A stretch of DNA of 6,058 nt from Deltaproteobacteria bacterium (lineage in GTDB: Bacteria > Desulfobacterota > Binatia > Binatales > Binataceae), in assembly GCA_003161515.1 (NCBI GenBank), contig PMOH01000129.1, forward strand, positions 1 through 6,058, given 5' to 3'. The position numbers and the translations under genes are program-made. Shown here piece after piece: positions 1-6,058 of this stretch. Each line of letters begins with the position of its first letter. Within the stretch, counting starts at the first letter, position 1. Under the pieces are notes generated by a model. That model ran no database searches and was not told the DNA's origin. It saw nothing but the letters and a program-made list of their open reading frames with translations.

Positions 1-16
1 TTCGCTCGGGATGACA
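1..16 (-). repeat. Dispersed intergenic repeat, copy 1 (cut by window edge)
   Basis: Read on the minus strand this is TGTCATCCCGAGCGAA. It matches the plus-strand element at 4340-4355 at 14 of 16 positions. It follows the T-rich tail of the aldehyde dehydrogenase terminator, so it lies 3' of that gene, just as copy 2 lies 3' of mutS. Elements of the form GTCATTCCGAGCGAAG are familiar as intergenic repeats in many GC-rich bacterial genomes. Calling this a member is inference from the motif. The rest of the copy is outside the window. Confidence 0.5.
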
Positions 17-20
17 CAAG

Positions 21-51
21 AAAAAAGGAAAGGGCGCCGATTGGGCGCCCT
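21..51 (-). terminator. Rho-independent terminator of the aldehyde dehydrogenase gene
   Basis: A perfect 8-bp inverted repeat, AGGGCGCC at 31-38 and GGCGCCCT at 44-51, encloses a 5-nt loop. On the minus strand the hairpin is followed at once by TTCCTTTTTTCTT (30 down to about 18). A GC-rich stem plus a T-rich tail is the classic intrinsic terminator. It begins 27 nt past the aldehyde dehydrogenase stop codon and has the right polarity for that gene. In the opposite direction the hairpin is not followed by a T run, so it should act mainly on minus-strand transcripts. Confidence 0.88.
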
Positions 52-78
52 CTCCTGCTATTCGCTCCATTTCTCCAA

Positions 79-1593
79 CTAGCCGATCTTCGCGTACACC
101 GACTTGATCTGCGTGTACAGATCAATCGCGTACTTGCCTAGCTCGCGGCCGAAGCCTGACTGCTTGTAGCCACCGAACGGCGACATCGGATCGATCTGAC
201 CGTATGTGTTGATCCAGACCGTGCCGGCCTTGAGCTTGCGCGCGACCGTCAGCGCGCGATTGATGTCCTTGGTCCACACCGCCGCCGCCAGGCCGTAGGT
301 CGTGTCGTTGCCCTGCGCGATGACGTCGTTCTCGTCCTTGAATTTGATCGCCGAGGCGACCGGCCCGAAGATTTCCTCGCGCGCGATCTTCATCTGGTTG
401 TTCACGCCGGTGAAAACCGTTGGCTGGATGAAGTAGCCGGATTCCTGCTTGCCCGGCTCGCCGCCGGTCTTGGCGGTCGCGCCTTCCGACTTGCCGGTTT
501 TCAGATATCCCTTGACGCGATCGTGCTGCTCTTTGGAAACCAGCGGCCCCATCCGAGTGTTCGGGTCGAGCGGATTGCCGAGAGTCAGCCCGCTCGCAAT
601 CTTCGACAGCTCGTCGGTGAACTGATCGTACACCTTCTCCTGCACGAACACGCGCGAACCCGCGCAGCAGACCTGGCCCTGGTTCATGAAGATGCCGAGC
701 GCAGAGCCGAACACCGCCGACGGCATATCAGCGTCGGGGAAAATGATATTGGGCGACTTGCCGCCGAGCTCGAGCGAGACGCGCTTCAAGTTGCCGGTTG
801 AGGCTTGCAGGATCAGCTTGCCGACCTCGGTTGAGCCGGTGAATGCGACCTTGTCGATATCAGGATGCTCGGCGATTGCGCTGCCGGCGCCGGGCCCGAA
901 GCCGGTGATAATCTGCACGACGCCCTCAGGCAGTCCCGACTCGACGATAAGTTCGCCGAGGCGAAGCGCGGTCAGCGGAGTCTGCTCGGCGGGCTTCAGG
1001 ATGACGACGTTGCCGCATGCGAGCGCGGGCGCAATTTTCCACGAAGCCATCAGCAGCGGGAAATTCCACGGGATGATCTGTCCGCAGACGCCGACCGGCT
1101 CGCGCAGCGTGTAGTTGAACATCGAGGGATCGGACGGGTTGGTCTCGCCGTAAATCTTGGTGGCGAAGCCCGCGTAGTAGCGGAAGGTCTCGGCGGCGCC
1201 CGGGATGTCGATATTTTTGGACTCGAACAGCGGCTTGCCGTTGTCGAGCGTCTCGAGCTCGGCCAGCTCCTCCGCGTGCTTGTCGATCAGTTCCGCAATC
1301 TTCAGCAGCGCATGGGTGCGCTGATGCGGGCTCATCCTCGACCACGGGCCTTCCTCGTATGCCTTGCGCGCGTGCTTGACGGCCTCGTCGACGTCGGCCT
1401 TGTCGCCCTCGGCGACAATCGCGAGCACCTGCTCGTTGGACGGGTTGAGAGTCTCGAAAGTTTTGCCGGACTTCGAGGGCACCCATTTTCCGTTGATAAG
1501 AAGTTTTTTGGGCGAGCTCTTGAGGAACTCAAGCGCTGCGCTCGACTTGGCGCCGCGAGTCGCGGACTCCAATGACGCTGATGCTGATGCCAT
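79..1593 (-). CDS. NAD-dependent aldehyde dehydrogenase (ALDH1/2-like class)
   Basis: This 504-residue protein is a full-length aldehyde dehydrogenase. The family oxidises aldehydes to carboxylic acids with NAD(P)+ in the cytoplasm as dimers or tetramers. Every key element is visible: PWNFP with the oxyanion Asn177, KPAEQTP with Lys200 and Glu203, the Rossmann loop FTGSTEVG (251-258), LELGG with general base Glu275, the nucleophile Cys309 in GQVCCAGSR, and EEIFGPV with Glu407. By family knowledge, a glutamate at the Glu203 position contacts the NAD ribose and favours NAD+ over NADP+. Residues 1-25 form an Ala/Ser-rich extension before the conserved LLINGKWV start of the fold. The ATG start is supported by AGGAG 9 nt upstream. 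The gene is monocistronic within the window, divergent from mutS, and ends in a strong terminator. The overall pattern resembles the ALDH1/ALDH2 acetaldehyde/retinal dehydrogenase branch rather than betaine-aldehyde or succinate-semialdehyde enzymes. The natural substrate cannot be read from the sequence, and the neighbours give no pathway hint. Confidence 0.95.
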   Translation of the reverse strand: MASASASLESATRGAKSSAALEFLKSSPKKLLINGKWVPSKSGKTFETLNPSNEQVLAIVAEGDKADVDEAVKHARKAYEEGPWSRMSPHQRTHALLKIAELIDKHAEELAELETLDNGKPLFESKNIDIPGAAETFRYYAGFATKIYGETNPSDPSMFNYTLREPVGVCGQIIPWNFPLLMASWKIAPALACGNVVILKPAEQTPLTALRLGELIVESGLPEGVVQIITGFGPGAGSAIAEHPDIDKVAFTGSTEVGKLILQASTGNLKRVSLELGGKSPNIIFPDADMPSAVFGSALGIFMNQGQVCCAGSRVFVQEKVYDQFTDELSKIASGLTLGNPLDPNTRMGPLVSKEQHDRVKGYLKTGKSEGATAKTGGEPGKQESGYFIQPTVFTGVNNQMKIAREEIFGPVASAIKFKDENDVIAQGNDTTYGLAAAVWTKDINRALTVARKLKAGTVWINTYGQIDPMSPFGGYKQSGFGRELGKYAIDLYTQIKSVYAKIG

Positions 1594-1602
1594 TTTCTTA
1601 AT

Positions 1603-1607
1603 CTCCT
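1603..1607 (-). promoter_or_regulatory. Shine-Dalgarno site of the aldehyde dehydrogenase gene
   Basis: On the minus strand AGGAG lies 9 nt before the ATG at 1593. It fixes that ATG as the start, and so shows that the Ala/Ser-rich N-terminal extension is translated. This site is much stronger than anything in front of mutS on the other side of the same intergenic region. Confidence 0.85.
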
Positions 1608-1704
1608 GTTGTTGATGTGTCCGAGCGGTAATAGAGCGTGATTAACACTCGAACCTTAGTAAATCGAGATGCAATCGGCAAAGCGAAAAGTGGGCGCGCG
1701 CCGC

Positions 1705-1719
1705 TTGCTATTGCTATTG
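1705..1719 (+). repeat. Short tandem repeat TTGCTA, 2.5 copies, upstream of mutS
   Basis: TTGCTA occurs at 1705-1710 and 1711-1716, followed by TTG at 1717-1719. The array lies 20 nt before the mutS GTG and overlaps the candidate extended -10 element. With so few units it may be chance. If real, a change in copy number would alter promoter spacing. Confidence 0.45.
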
Positions 1720-1720
1720 T
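1712..1720 (+). promoter_or_regulatory. mutS: Candidate extended -10 promoter element for mutS
   Basis: TGC followed by TATTGT fits the extended -10 pattern TGnTATAAT, with 4 of 6 matches in the hexamer. No good -35 hexamer lies about 17 bp upstream, where the sequence is GC-rich. If used, transcription would start near 1727 and leave a leader of only about 12 nt before the GTG. This is a weak pattern-based call. Confidence 0.25.
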
Positions 1721-1738
1721 GAGCGCAATCGTTTTTCA

Positions 1739-4321
1739 GTGCCCGTGGCAGTCAAGCAAACACCTCTCATCGCGCAATATCTCAGCGTCAAGCAGCGCGT
1801 CCCAGACGCGATCCTGTTTTTTCGCCTCGGCGATTTTTACGAAATGTTTTTCGAGGACGCCGAAGTCGGCGCGCGCGTGCTCGACATCCAGCTCACCTCG
1901 CGCAACAAGGACGGCGTGCCGCTATGCGGCGTGCCCTACCATAGCGCCGAACCGTACATCGCCAAGCTGCTGAAGGCCGGCCACAAGGTCGCGATCTGCG
2001 AGCAGGGCACGCCCGACCCCAAATCTCCCAAGCTGATGCCGCGGCAAATCGTTCGCGTGATAACGCCCGGCACCGTCGGCGAGGAGATGGTGCTGACGGC
2101 AGCCGAGAAGAGTTACCTGGTCGCGGTTACCGGCGCAGAAGGAATCGGGTTCACGCTGGCAGCGCTCGACGTCTCGACCGGCGAATTTCTCGCGACGCAA
2201 GTCCGCGAGGCCTCGACGCTGTGCGAGGAAATCGCGCGAATCGCGCCGCGCGAAATAATAATCGCCGCGCAGGACGGTGAACTGAGCGCCCTGCTGAAAG
2301 ACCTGAACTGTCCATTGACGACGCTCGATCACGAATCGTTCGGCACTGAGCGCGCGAGCGCGGCGTTTCGAAATCGCTTCACGGACGCCGCCGGAGATCT
2401 CCACGAATCTATCGCCCACACGGCGGGAATCGCGCTGCTGTATGTCGAAGACACCTTCGGCCACGACCTCGCGCACATCGCTGCGCCGCGTCTCTACCGC
2501 ATCGCCGAGTACATGGTGGTGGACGAAACCACGCGGCGTCATCTGGAGCTGATCAGCTCGACCGACGGCGCGCGCAAGGGATCGTTGCTGTCGATTCTCG
2601 ACGAAACGCTGACCGCGGTTGGCGCGCGCACGCTCAGCAACTGGATCATCTATCCGCTGCTTGCGCTCGATGCGATCAACGCGCGTCACGACGCGCTCGA
2701 AGAACTCTTCGACGCCGACCTCGGCGGCACGCTGGCCGAATCGCTGAAGCGAATCGGCGATCTCGAGCGGCTGGCGGGACGAATCGGTGCGATGCGAGCG
2801 TCGCCGCGCGATTGTCTTCGTCTCGGCGACGCGCTTGGCGCCGCGGACTCATTGAAAAACTCGATGGGAGCCCTCAAGAGCCCGCTTATCCGCGAGCAGG
2901 CCGCGCGAATCTCGCCAATGCCGGCGCTGGTCGCGCAAATCGCGGCGACACTGTCCGACGAGCCTCCGGTCAATCCGCGGGACGGCAATGTGATTCGCGC
3001 GGGCCTCAGTGCCGAGGTCGATGAGCTGCGCGGTCTGTCAGTCGGCGCGCGCGGCGTAATCGCAAAGTTGGAGGCGACCGAGCGCGAGCGCACCGCAATC
3101 CCGTCGCTCAAGGTCCGCTACAACAATATTTTCGGCTACTACATCGAGATCACGAAAACCAATCTCGAGCGCGTGCCCGCCGACTACGAGCGCAAGCAGA
3201 CGCTGGTCAGCGCCGAACGCTTCACCACGCCGGCGCTCAAGGAACTCGAGCGCAAAATCCTGACCGCGGAATCGGCGCTCAAGGAACTCGAACTCCAGAT
3301 TTTCACCAAGCTGCTCCGAGACCTGCAGTCGCACTCCGCGACGATCCTCGAAACCGCTCGCGCCGTTGGCGAATTCGACGCAGTGATGTCGCTGGCAAAA
3401 GTCGCGCGGCATCGCGGCTACGTGCGTCCCAAGATCAACACCGGGCTGCGAATTCGCGTGCGCGACGGACGCCATCCGGTGCTCGAGGCCGGGATGCGCT
3501 CGGGCGAGTTCGTGCCCAACGATCTCGACGCCGAGCCTGACACGCGCCAAATCCTGCTGATCACCGGTCCCAACATGGCCGGCAAGTCGACGTATCTTCG
3601 CCAGGTCGCGTTGATTGCGATCATGGCGCAAATCGGCAGCTTCGTTCCCGCGGCCGAGGCGACTATCGGGCTTATCGATCGGGTTCTGACGCGAATCGGC
3701 GCGCGCGACGAACTTCGCCGCGGCGAATCCACCTTCATGGTCGAGATGAGCGAGACGGCGCGCCTGCTCAAGGGGCTCTCGGAGCGCAGCCTGCTGCTAC
3801 TCGACGAAGTTGGCCGCGGCACCAGCACTTTCGACGGGCTCGCGATCGCATGGGCCGTCGCCGAGTACCTGCACGATCAGACTCGCGCCAAGGTGCTGTT
3901 CGCGACGCATTTCCACGAACTGACGGACCTCGCGCGCGAGCGTCCGCGGGTCAGGAATTTGAGCATGGCGGTCCGCGAATGGGGCGACGAGGTAATTTTC
4001 CTGCGCCGTGTGATCGAGCAGCCGGCGTCGCGAAGTTACGGAATCGAAGTGGCGCGCCTGGCGGGATTGCCCGATTCGATCATCACCCGCGCGCGCGAAA
4101 TTCTCGCGAACCTCGAGCAAGGCGAGCTGGACGAAGCCGGGATGCCGCGGATCGCGCGCGACCGCCGCGCCAAAACCCCCGCACCTCAGCTAGGCCTGTT
4201 CTCGCCGAGAGACGAACGCATCGTCGATGAACTCCGCGCACTCGACATCGAGCGCATGACCCCGATGGACGCGCTAAACGCCCTCGCCGGCCTCGCCGCC
4301 CGTCTCAAGCAAGAGAAGTAA
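1739..4321 (+). CDS. mutS: DNA mismatch repair protein MutS
   Basis: This 860-residue protein is a complete bacterial MutS (MutS1 type; family length about 850-880). It binds mismatches and small loops as a dimer and recruits MutL in an ATP-dependent way. The mismatch-reading Phe-X-Glu motif is in GDFYEMF (Phe33, Glu35; Phe36 and Glu38 in E. coli). The connector and lever/clamp regions follow (about 115-570). The ATPase has Walker A GPNMAGKST (610-618), the STFMVEMSET segment (664-673), Walker B with D-loop LLLLDEVGRGTST (Asp689, Glu690) and the switch FATHFHEL (721-728). SYGIEVARLAGLP (766-778) leads into the helix-turn-helix dimer interface. QLGLF (817-821) fits the beta-clamp binding consensus QLxLF. 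The last 35 residues, with LDIERMTPMDAL, match the C-terminal dimer/tetramer segment. The start is GTG; the frame is open upstream to a TAA at 1643-1645 but contains no other start codon. GTG at 1745 is the only close alternative. No clear Shine-Dalgarno precedes it. MutL is not in the window. Confidence 0.98.
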   Translation: MPVAVKQTPLIAQYLSVKQRVPDAILFFRLGDFYEMFFEDAEVGARVLDIQLTSRNKDGVPLCGVPYHSAEPYIAKLLKAGHKVAICEQGTPDPKSPKLMPRQIVRVITPGTVGEEMVLTAAEKSYLVAVTGAEGIGFTLAALDVSTGEFLATQVREASTLCEEIARIAPREIIIAAQDGELSALLKDLNCPLTTLDHESFGTERASAAFRNRFTDAAGDLHESIAHTAGIALLYVEDTFGHDLAHIAAPRLYRIAEYMVVDETTRRHLELISSTDGARKGSLLSILDETLTAVGARTLSNWIIYPLLALDAINARHDALEELFDADLGGTLAESLKRIGDLERLAGRIGAMRASPRDCLRLGDALGAADSLKNSMGALKSPLIREQAARISPMPALVAQIAATLSDEPPVNPRDGNVIRAGLSAEVDELRGLSVGARGVIAKLEATERERTAIPSLKVRYNNIFGYYIEITKTNLERVPADYERKQTLVSAERFTTPALKELERKILTAESALKELELQIFTKLLRDLQSHSATILETARAVGEFDAVMSLAKVARHRGYVRPKINTGLRIRVRDGRHPVLEAGMRSGEFVPNDLDAEPDTRQILLITGPNMAGKSTYLRQVALIAIMAQIGSFVPAAEATIGLIDRVLTRIGARDELRRGESTFMVEMSETARLLKGLSERSLLLLDEVGRGTSTFDGLAIAWAVAEYLHDQTRAKVLFATHFHELTDLARERPRVRNLSMAVREWGDEVIFLRRVIEQPASRSYGIEVARLAGLPDSIITRAREILANLEQGELDEAGMPRIARDRRAKTPAPQLGLFSPRDERIVDELRALDIERMTPMDALNALAGLAARLKQEK

Positions 4322-4339
4322 CAGGGTGCCTTCTCCTTC

Positions 4340-4367
4340 TGTCATTCAGAGCGAAGTGAAGAATCCC
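4340..4367 (+). repeat. Dispersed intergenic repeat, copy 2
   Basis: TGTCATTCAGAGCGAA at 4340-4355 matches the minus-strand copy at 1-16 at 14 of 16 positions. It continues into GTGAAGAATCCC, the usual continuation of the GTCATTC-GAGCGAAG-GAATCCC type of intergenic repeat. The element starts 18 nt after the mutS stop and is preceded by the pyrimidine tract CCTTCTCCTTC. Copy 1 has the same arrangement after its own gene. Its function is unknown. Confidence 0.55.
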
Positions 4368-4465
4368 GGACCCTGACGCCCCTGCGCGTCTCGAAGAAAA
4401 GGGATGTATCAGGGCTCGATGGGCCGTGGAGATTGTCCCTCGCGGCGGCTATCCTTGGTTATTGG

Positions 4466-4470
4466 GTAGG
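4466..4470 (+). promoter_or_regulatory. Probable ribosome binding site of the amidase
   Basis: GTAGG ends 8 nt before the ATG at 4479 and 5 nt before an in-frame GTG at 4476. The spacing suits the ATG better, so I place the start there. The match to the anti-Shine-Dalgarno is partial. Confidence 0.45.
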
Positions 4471-4478
4471 TTGCGGTG

Positions 4479-5744
4479 ATGCGGAAGTTGATGGCAGCGG
4501 CGCTGGCGACGGCGACGATTGGCGCGATGGTCGCGCCGGTGCGCGCGAGTCTCTCTTCATCAGTACTGACGTCGGCGCGAATCGAGCGTCGTGGGCCGAC
4601 TCTCGAAATCCATTTCGGCTTCAGCGGACCACCTCCACGACCCGATCTCAGCACCCATGGCAGTGAACTGTGGATCTCGCTGGGGCGCACTCGCGTTGCG
4701 ATTCCGCCGCGGCCGTTATTTGGCCAAGAGACGCCGCCGATCTTGAGCGTCCGTGCGATTCAGTCGGACAGTGGGTCGCGAATCATCGTCGAGGTGATCG
4801 GCAAATCCGACTATGCGATTGCACGGCTCCGCGACCGAAACGAAATAGTCTTGCGAGTCGCGACCACCGGCGCGGATCCGAATATCGCTGCGCCGATTAT
4901 CGTGCACAACGTCGCTCCGCGGCGCCCTGCCCTGACCATCGCGCGTCCGGTCGCCTACGCGCCGACAGAAAATCCGCGTCCGGTTTCTCTTGCGCCACCA
5001 ATTGCGCCCGCGCCCGTCGCTTTGAATGAGGGCAATCCTCAGCCCGGCCGTTTTCTTGTGATGATCGATCCAGGGCACGGCGGGTACGATCCCGGTACCC
5101 AGTCGTCCGCCGGCGCGCAGGAAAAGGATCTCGCGCTGCAGATCGCGACCCGGCTCAAAGCGGCTCTGGAAGCCCGCGGCATCCGCGCCGAGCTCACGCG
5201 TTCGACCGACGTTTTCATCAGCCTCGCCGAGCGCACCCGAATTGCCAACAGCGCCGGCGCCGACCTTTTCGTTTCGATTCACCTCAATTCGAGTCCGAAC
5301 ACCGATACGACGGGAATCGAAGTCTATTACCTGAACAACACCACCGACCGCGCGACGATTCGGCTGGCGCGGATGGAGAACGGCGGCGGCGACGGCTATG
5401 GCGCGCCGGATGCCTCCAACTTAAACTACATCCTGACCGACCTGCGTCAGAACTATAAGGCGTCGGAGGCGGCCTCTCTGGCCCGGATGATTGACGCGCA
5501 GACGGTCGCCGATCTCGATGCCGGACTTGGACTTAACGTGAACGCGCTCGGAGCGAAGATGGGACCATTTTACGTGCTGGTCGGCGCGCATATGCCGGCC
5601 GTGCTGGTTGAATGCGGCTTCATGTCGAATGCCGCTGAAGCCGCGCGGCTCGAATCGCCCAACTATCAGGACGTACTCTCGCGCGCGATTGCCACCTCAG
5701 TCGCGGACTATTTCGACGCCGATATGGCGGCAGGAAATCTGTGA
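4479..5744 (+). CDS. Secreted N-acetylmuramoyl-L-alanine amidase (AMIN + Amidase_3, AmiC-like)
   Basis: This 421-residue enzyme should cleave the amide bond between N-acetylmuramic acid and L-alanine in peptidoglycan, as the AmiA/B/C amidases do during cell separation. Residues 1-23 form a Sec-type signal peptide: MRK, a hydrophobic core, and likely cleavage after PVRA. There is no twin arginine, unlike E. coli AmiA and AmiC. An AMIN-like beta-rich domain follows (about 29-128), which in relatives targets the enzyme to the envelope or division site. A Pro/Ala-rich linker spans about 130-190. The zinc amidase domain (192-413) shows IDPGHGG with His200, QEKD with Glu215, SIHLN with His268, and the catalytic Glu378 in VLVECGFMSN. 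All three zinc ligands and the catalytic glutamate are present, so it should be active. The start could be the GTG at 4476, one codon earlier. The stop overlaps the next gene. Gene symbols in this family vary, so none is given. Confidence 0.93.
   Translation: MRKLMAAALATATIGAMVAPVRASLSSSVLTSARIERRGPTLEIHFGFSGPPPRPDLSTHGSELWISLGRTRVAIPPRPLFGQETPPILSVRAIQSDSGSRIIVEVIGKSDYAIARLRDRNEIVLRVATTGADPNIAAPIIVHNVAPRRPALTIARPVAYAPTENPRPVSLAPPIAPAPVALNEGNPQPGRFLVMIDPGHGGYDPGTQSSAGAQEKDLALQIATRLKAALEARGIRAELTRSTDVFISLAERTRIANSAGADLFVSIHLNSSPNTDTTGIEVYYLNNTTDRATIRLARMENGGGDGYGAPDASNLNYILTDLRQNYKASEAASLARMIDAQTVADLDAGLGLNVNALGAKMGPFYVLVGAHMPAVLVECGFMSNAAEAARLESPNYQDVLSRAIATSVADYFDADMAAGNL
5732..5735 (+). promoter_or_regulatory. 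glnD: Shine-Dalgarno site of glnD, inside the amidase gene
   Basis: AGGA lies in the last codons of the amidase gene, 5 nt before the GTG at 5741. It supports that GTG as the glnD start even though it overlaps the amidase stop codon. Confidence 0.6.
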
Positions 5745-6058
5745 GCGTCGTCACCGGAGCGAATCGCGCCGAGTCGGTCCCAGCAGCGGTATCTTCGCCG
5801 CGCGGCGAGGATGCGCTGCTCGCGCAATTCGTCGCGAGCAAGACCCCCGGCGTCAACGCCCGCGCCTATTTGGAATCGATTCGCGCCGAGCTGCGCGAGC
5901 GCCATTTTGCCGGCGCGAGCGGCAGTGAGATTGTCGCCGCGATGACGACGGCGATGGACGATCTGCTGCGCGCGCTGTTCCATTATGCGGACGCGGAGCA
6001 TGCGCGGCGCGCGCCCAAGCTCAATCAGAAAATTGCGGTGGTCGCGCGCGGCGGCTAT
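5741..6058 (+). CDS. glnD: Probable [protein-PII] uridylyltransferase / uridylyl-removing enzyme GlnD, N-terminal fragment
   Basis: An open frame of 106 codons starts with GTG at 5741 and runs off the window with no stop. GlnD attaches UMP to PII signalling proteins when nitrogen is short and removes it when glutamine is plentiful. The fragment ends in KIAVVARGGY (residues 97-106), which matches the strand leading into the nucleotidyltransferase signature GGYGRxEL of GlnD. The 96 residues before it are helix-rich (AYLESIRAELRE; AAMTTAMDDLLRALF), as in the GlnD N-terminus ahead of the catalytic core. The catalytic Asp pair and the HD and ACT domains lie beyond the edge; complete GlnD proteins are usually about 850-950 residues. 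The start shares GTGA with the amidase stop, so the two genes are probably translationally coupled. Another GlnD-like nucleotidyltransferase is possible, because only the edge of the signature is visible. Confidence 0.75.
   Translation, partial: MSVVTGANRAESVPAAVSSPRGEDALLAQFVASKTPGVNARAYLESIRAELRERHFAGASGSEIVAAMTTAMDDLLRALFHYADAEHARRAPKLNQKIAVVARGGY

Larger units (their letters stand above)
1594..1738. promoter_or_regulatory. Divergent intergenic region, aldehyde dehydrogenase / mutS
   Basis: These 145 bp separate two head-to-head genes and must hold both promoters. The half nearer the aldehyde dehydrogenase (about 1620-1680) is more AT-rich than its surroundings. On the minus strand it holds weak -10-like hexamers (TATTAC, GTTAAT), but none has a -35 at good spacing, so I assign no specific aldehyde dehydrogenase promoter. 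The half nearer mutS holds a GC-rich run (about 1691-1704), a short tandem repeat and an imperfect palindrome, ATTGC-N10-GCAAT, at 1710-1729. No small gene is supported here. Confidence 0.5.
4322..4478 (+). other. mutS-amidase intergenic region
   Basis: This 157-bp gap holds the dispersed repeat at 4340-4367, a 5-bp hairpin GACGC / GCGTC (4375-4379 and 4386-4390, 6-nt loop), and a spaced inverted pair CCCTGA (4371-4376) / TCAGGG (4409-4414). Neither hairpin is followed by a T run, so no intrinsic terminator can be called for mutS. I find no convincing -35/-10 pair for the amidase. Its transcripts may therefore come partly from read-through of mutS. Confidence 0.5.

Noticed and set aside
865..1575. 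236-codon plus-strand open frame opposite the aldehyde dehydrogenase, and several shorter ones there
   Set aside because: The minus-strand gene has a complete set of family motifs. The antisense translations are Arg/Ala/Leu-rich with no recognisable domain, as expected for shadows of a GC-rich gene.
1717..1726. ATTGTGAGCG, identical to half of the E. coli lac operator
   Set aside because: Only one half-site is present, the other half does not match, and no LacI-type regulator or sugar genes are nearby. A 10-nt match is most likely chance.
1922..2689. 255-codon minus-strand open frame inside mutS
   Set aside because: It lies wholly within a well-supported mutS reading frame, has Arg-rich low-quality composition and shows no motif.
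4375..4390. Hairpin GACGC / GCGTC as a mutS terminator
   Set aside because: The stem is only 5 bp and is followed by TCGAAGAAAAGGG, with no T run on the plus strand.
4433..4666. 77-codon frame starting with TTG whose first residues look hydrophobic with a cysteine, like a lipoprotein signal
   Set aside because: Most of it overlaps the amidase in another frame, the rest has no domain-like character, and the amidase has its own ribosome site and signal peptide.
1..6058. Possible new defence, mobile or biosynthetic system
   Set aside because: All four genes belong to common conserved families. There are no transposases, integrases, toxin-antitoxin pairs, CRISPR repeats, tRNA-linked attachment sites or unexplained long coding regions.

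Overview
This window carries three complete genes and the start of a fourth. All four belong to common, conserved bacterial families. The DNA is GC-rich, with many G or C third positions and GTG starts, so long open frames appear antisense to every real gene. The families and the base composition suggest a free-living Gram-negative-type bacterium, perhaps a deltaproteobacterium-like or uncultivated soil lineage. The phylum cannot be fixed from this sequence, and that placement is inference.

Layout. On the minus strand, 79-1593 encodes an NAD-dependent aldehyde dehydrogenase with an intact active site. It has a good Shine-Dalgarno upstream and a clear intrinsic terminator at 21-51. A divergent intergenic region of about 145 bp (1594-1738) separates it from three plus-strand genes. 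These are mutS (1739-4321, DNA mismatch recognition ATPase), a secreted AMIN-Amidase_3 N-acetylmuramoyl-L-alanine amidase (4479-5744, cell-wall hydrolase), and the first 106 codons of a probable glnD (5741 to the window edge, PII uridylyltransferase / uridylyl-removing enzyme).

How the genes relate. The aldehyde dehydrogenase is its own transcription unit and points away from the rest. The amidase stop and the glnD start share a GTGA overlap with a Shine-Dalgarno just before it, so those two are almost certainly co-transcribed and probably translationally coupled. The 157-bp mutS-amidase gap has no convincing U-tract terminator, so read-through from mutS is possible. The three plus-strand products work in different processes: DNA repair, peptidoglycan cleavage and nitrogen signalling. 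They form a conserved-looking housekeeping cluster, not a pathway.

Non-coding sequence. A TGTCATnCnGAGCGAA element occurs twice, at 1-16 (minus strand) and 4340-4355 (plus strand). Each copy lies shortly 3' of a gene, follows a pyrimidine-rich tract, and has the same orientation relative to that gene. It looks like a dispersed intergenic repeat. I found no RNA gene, CRISPR array, transposase, prophage gene or defence system, and I do not claim a novel system here.
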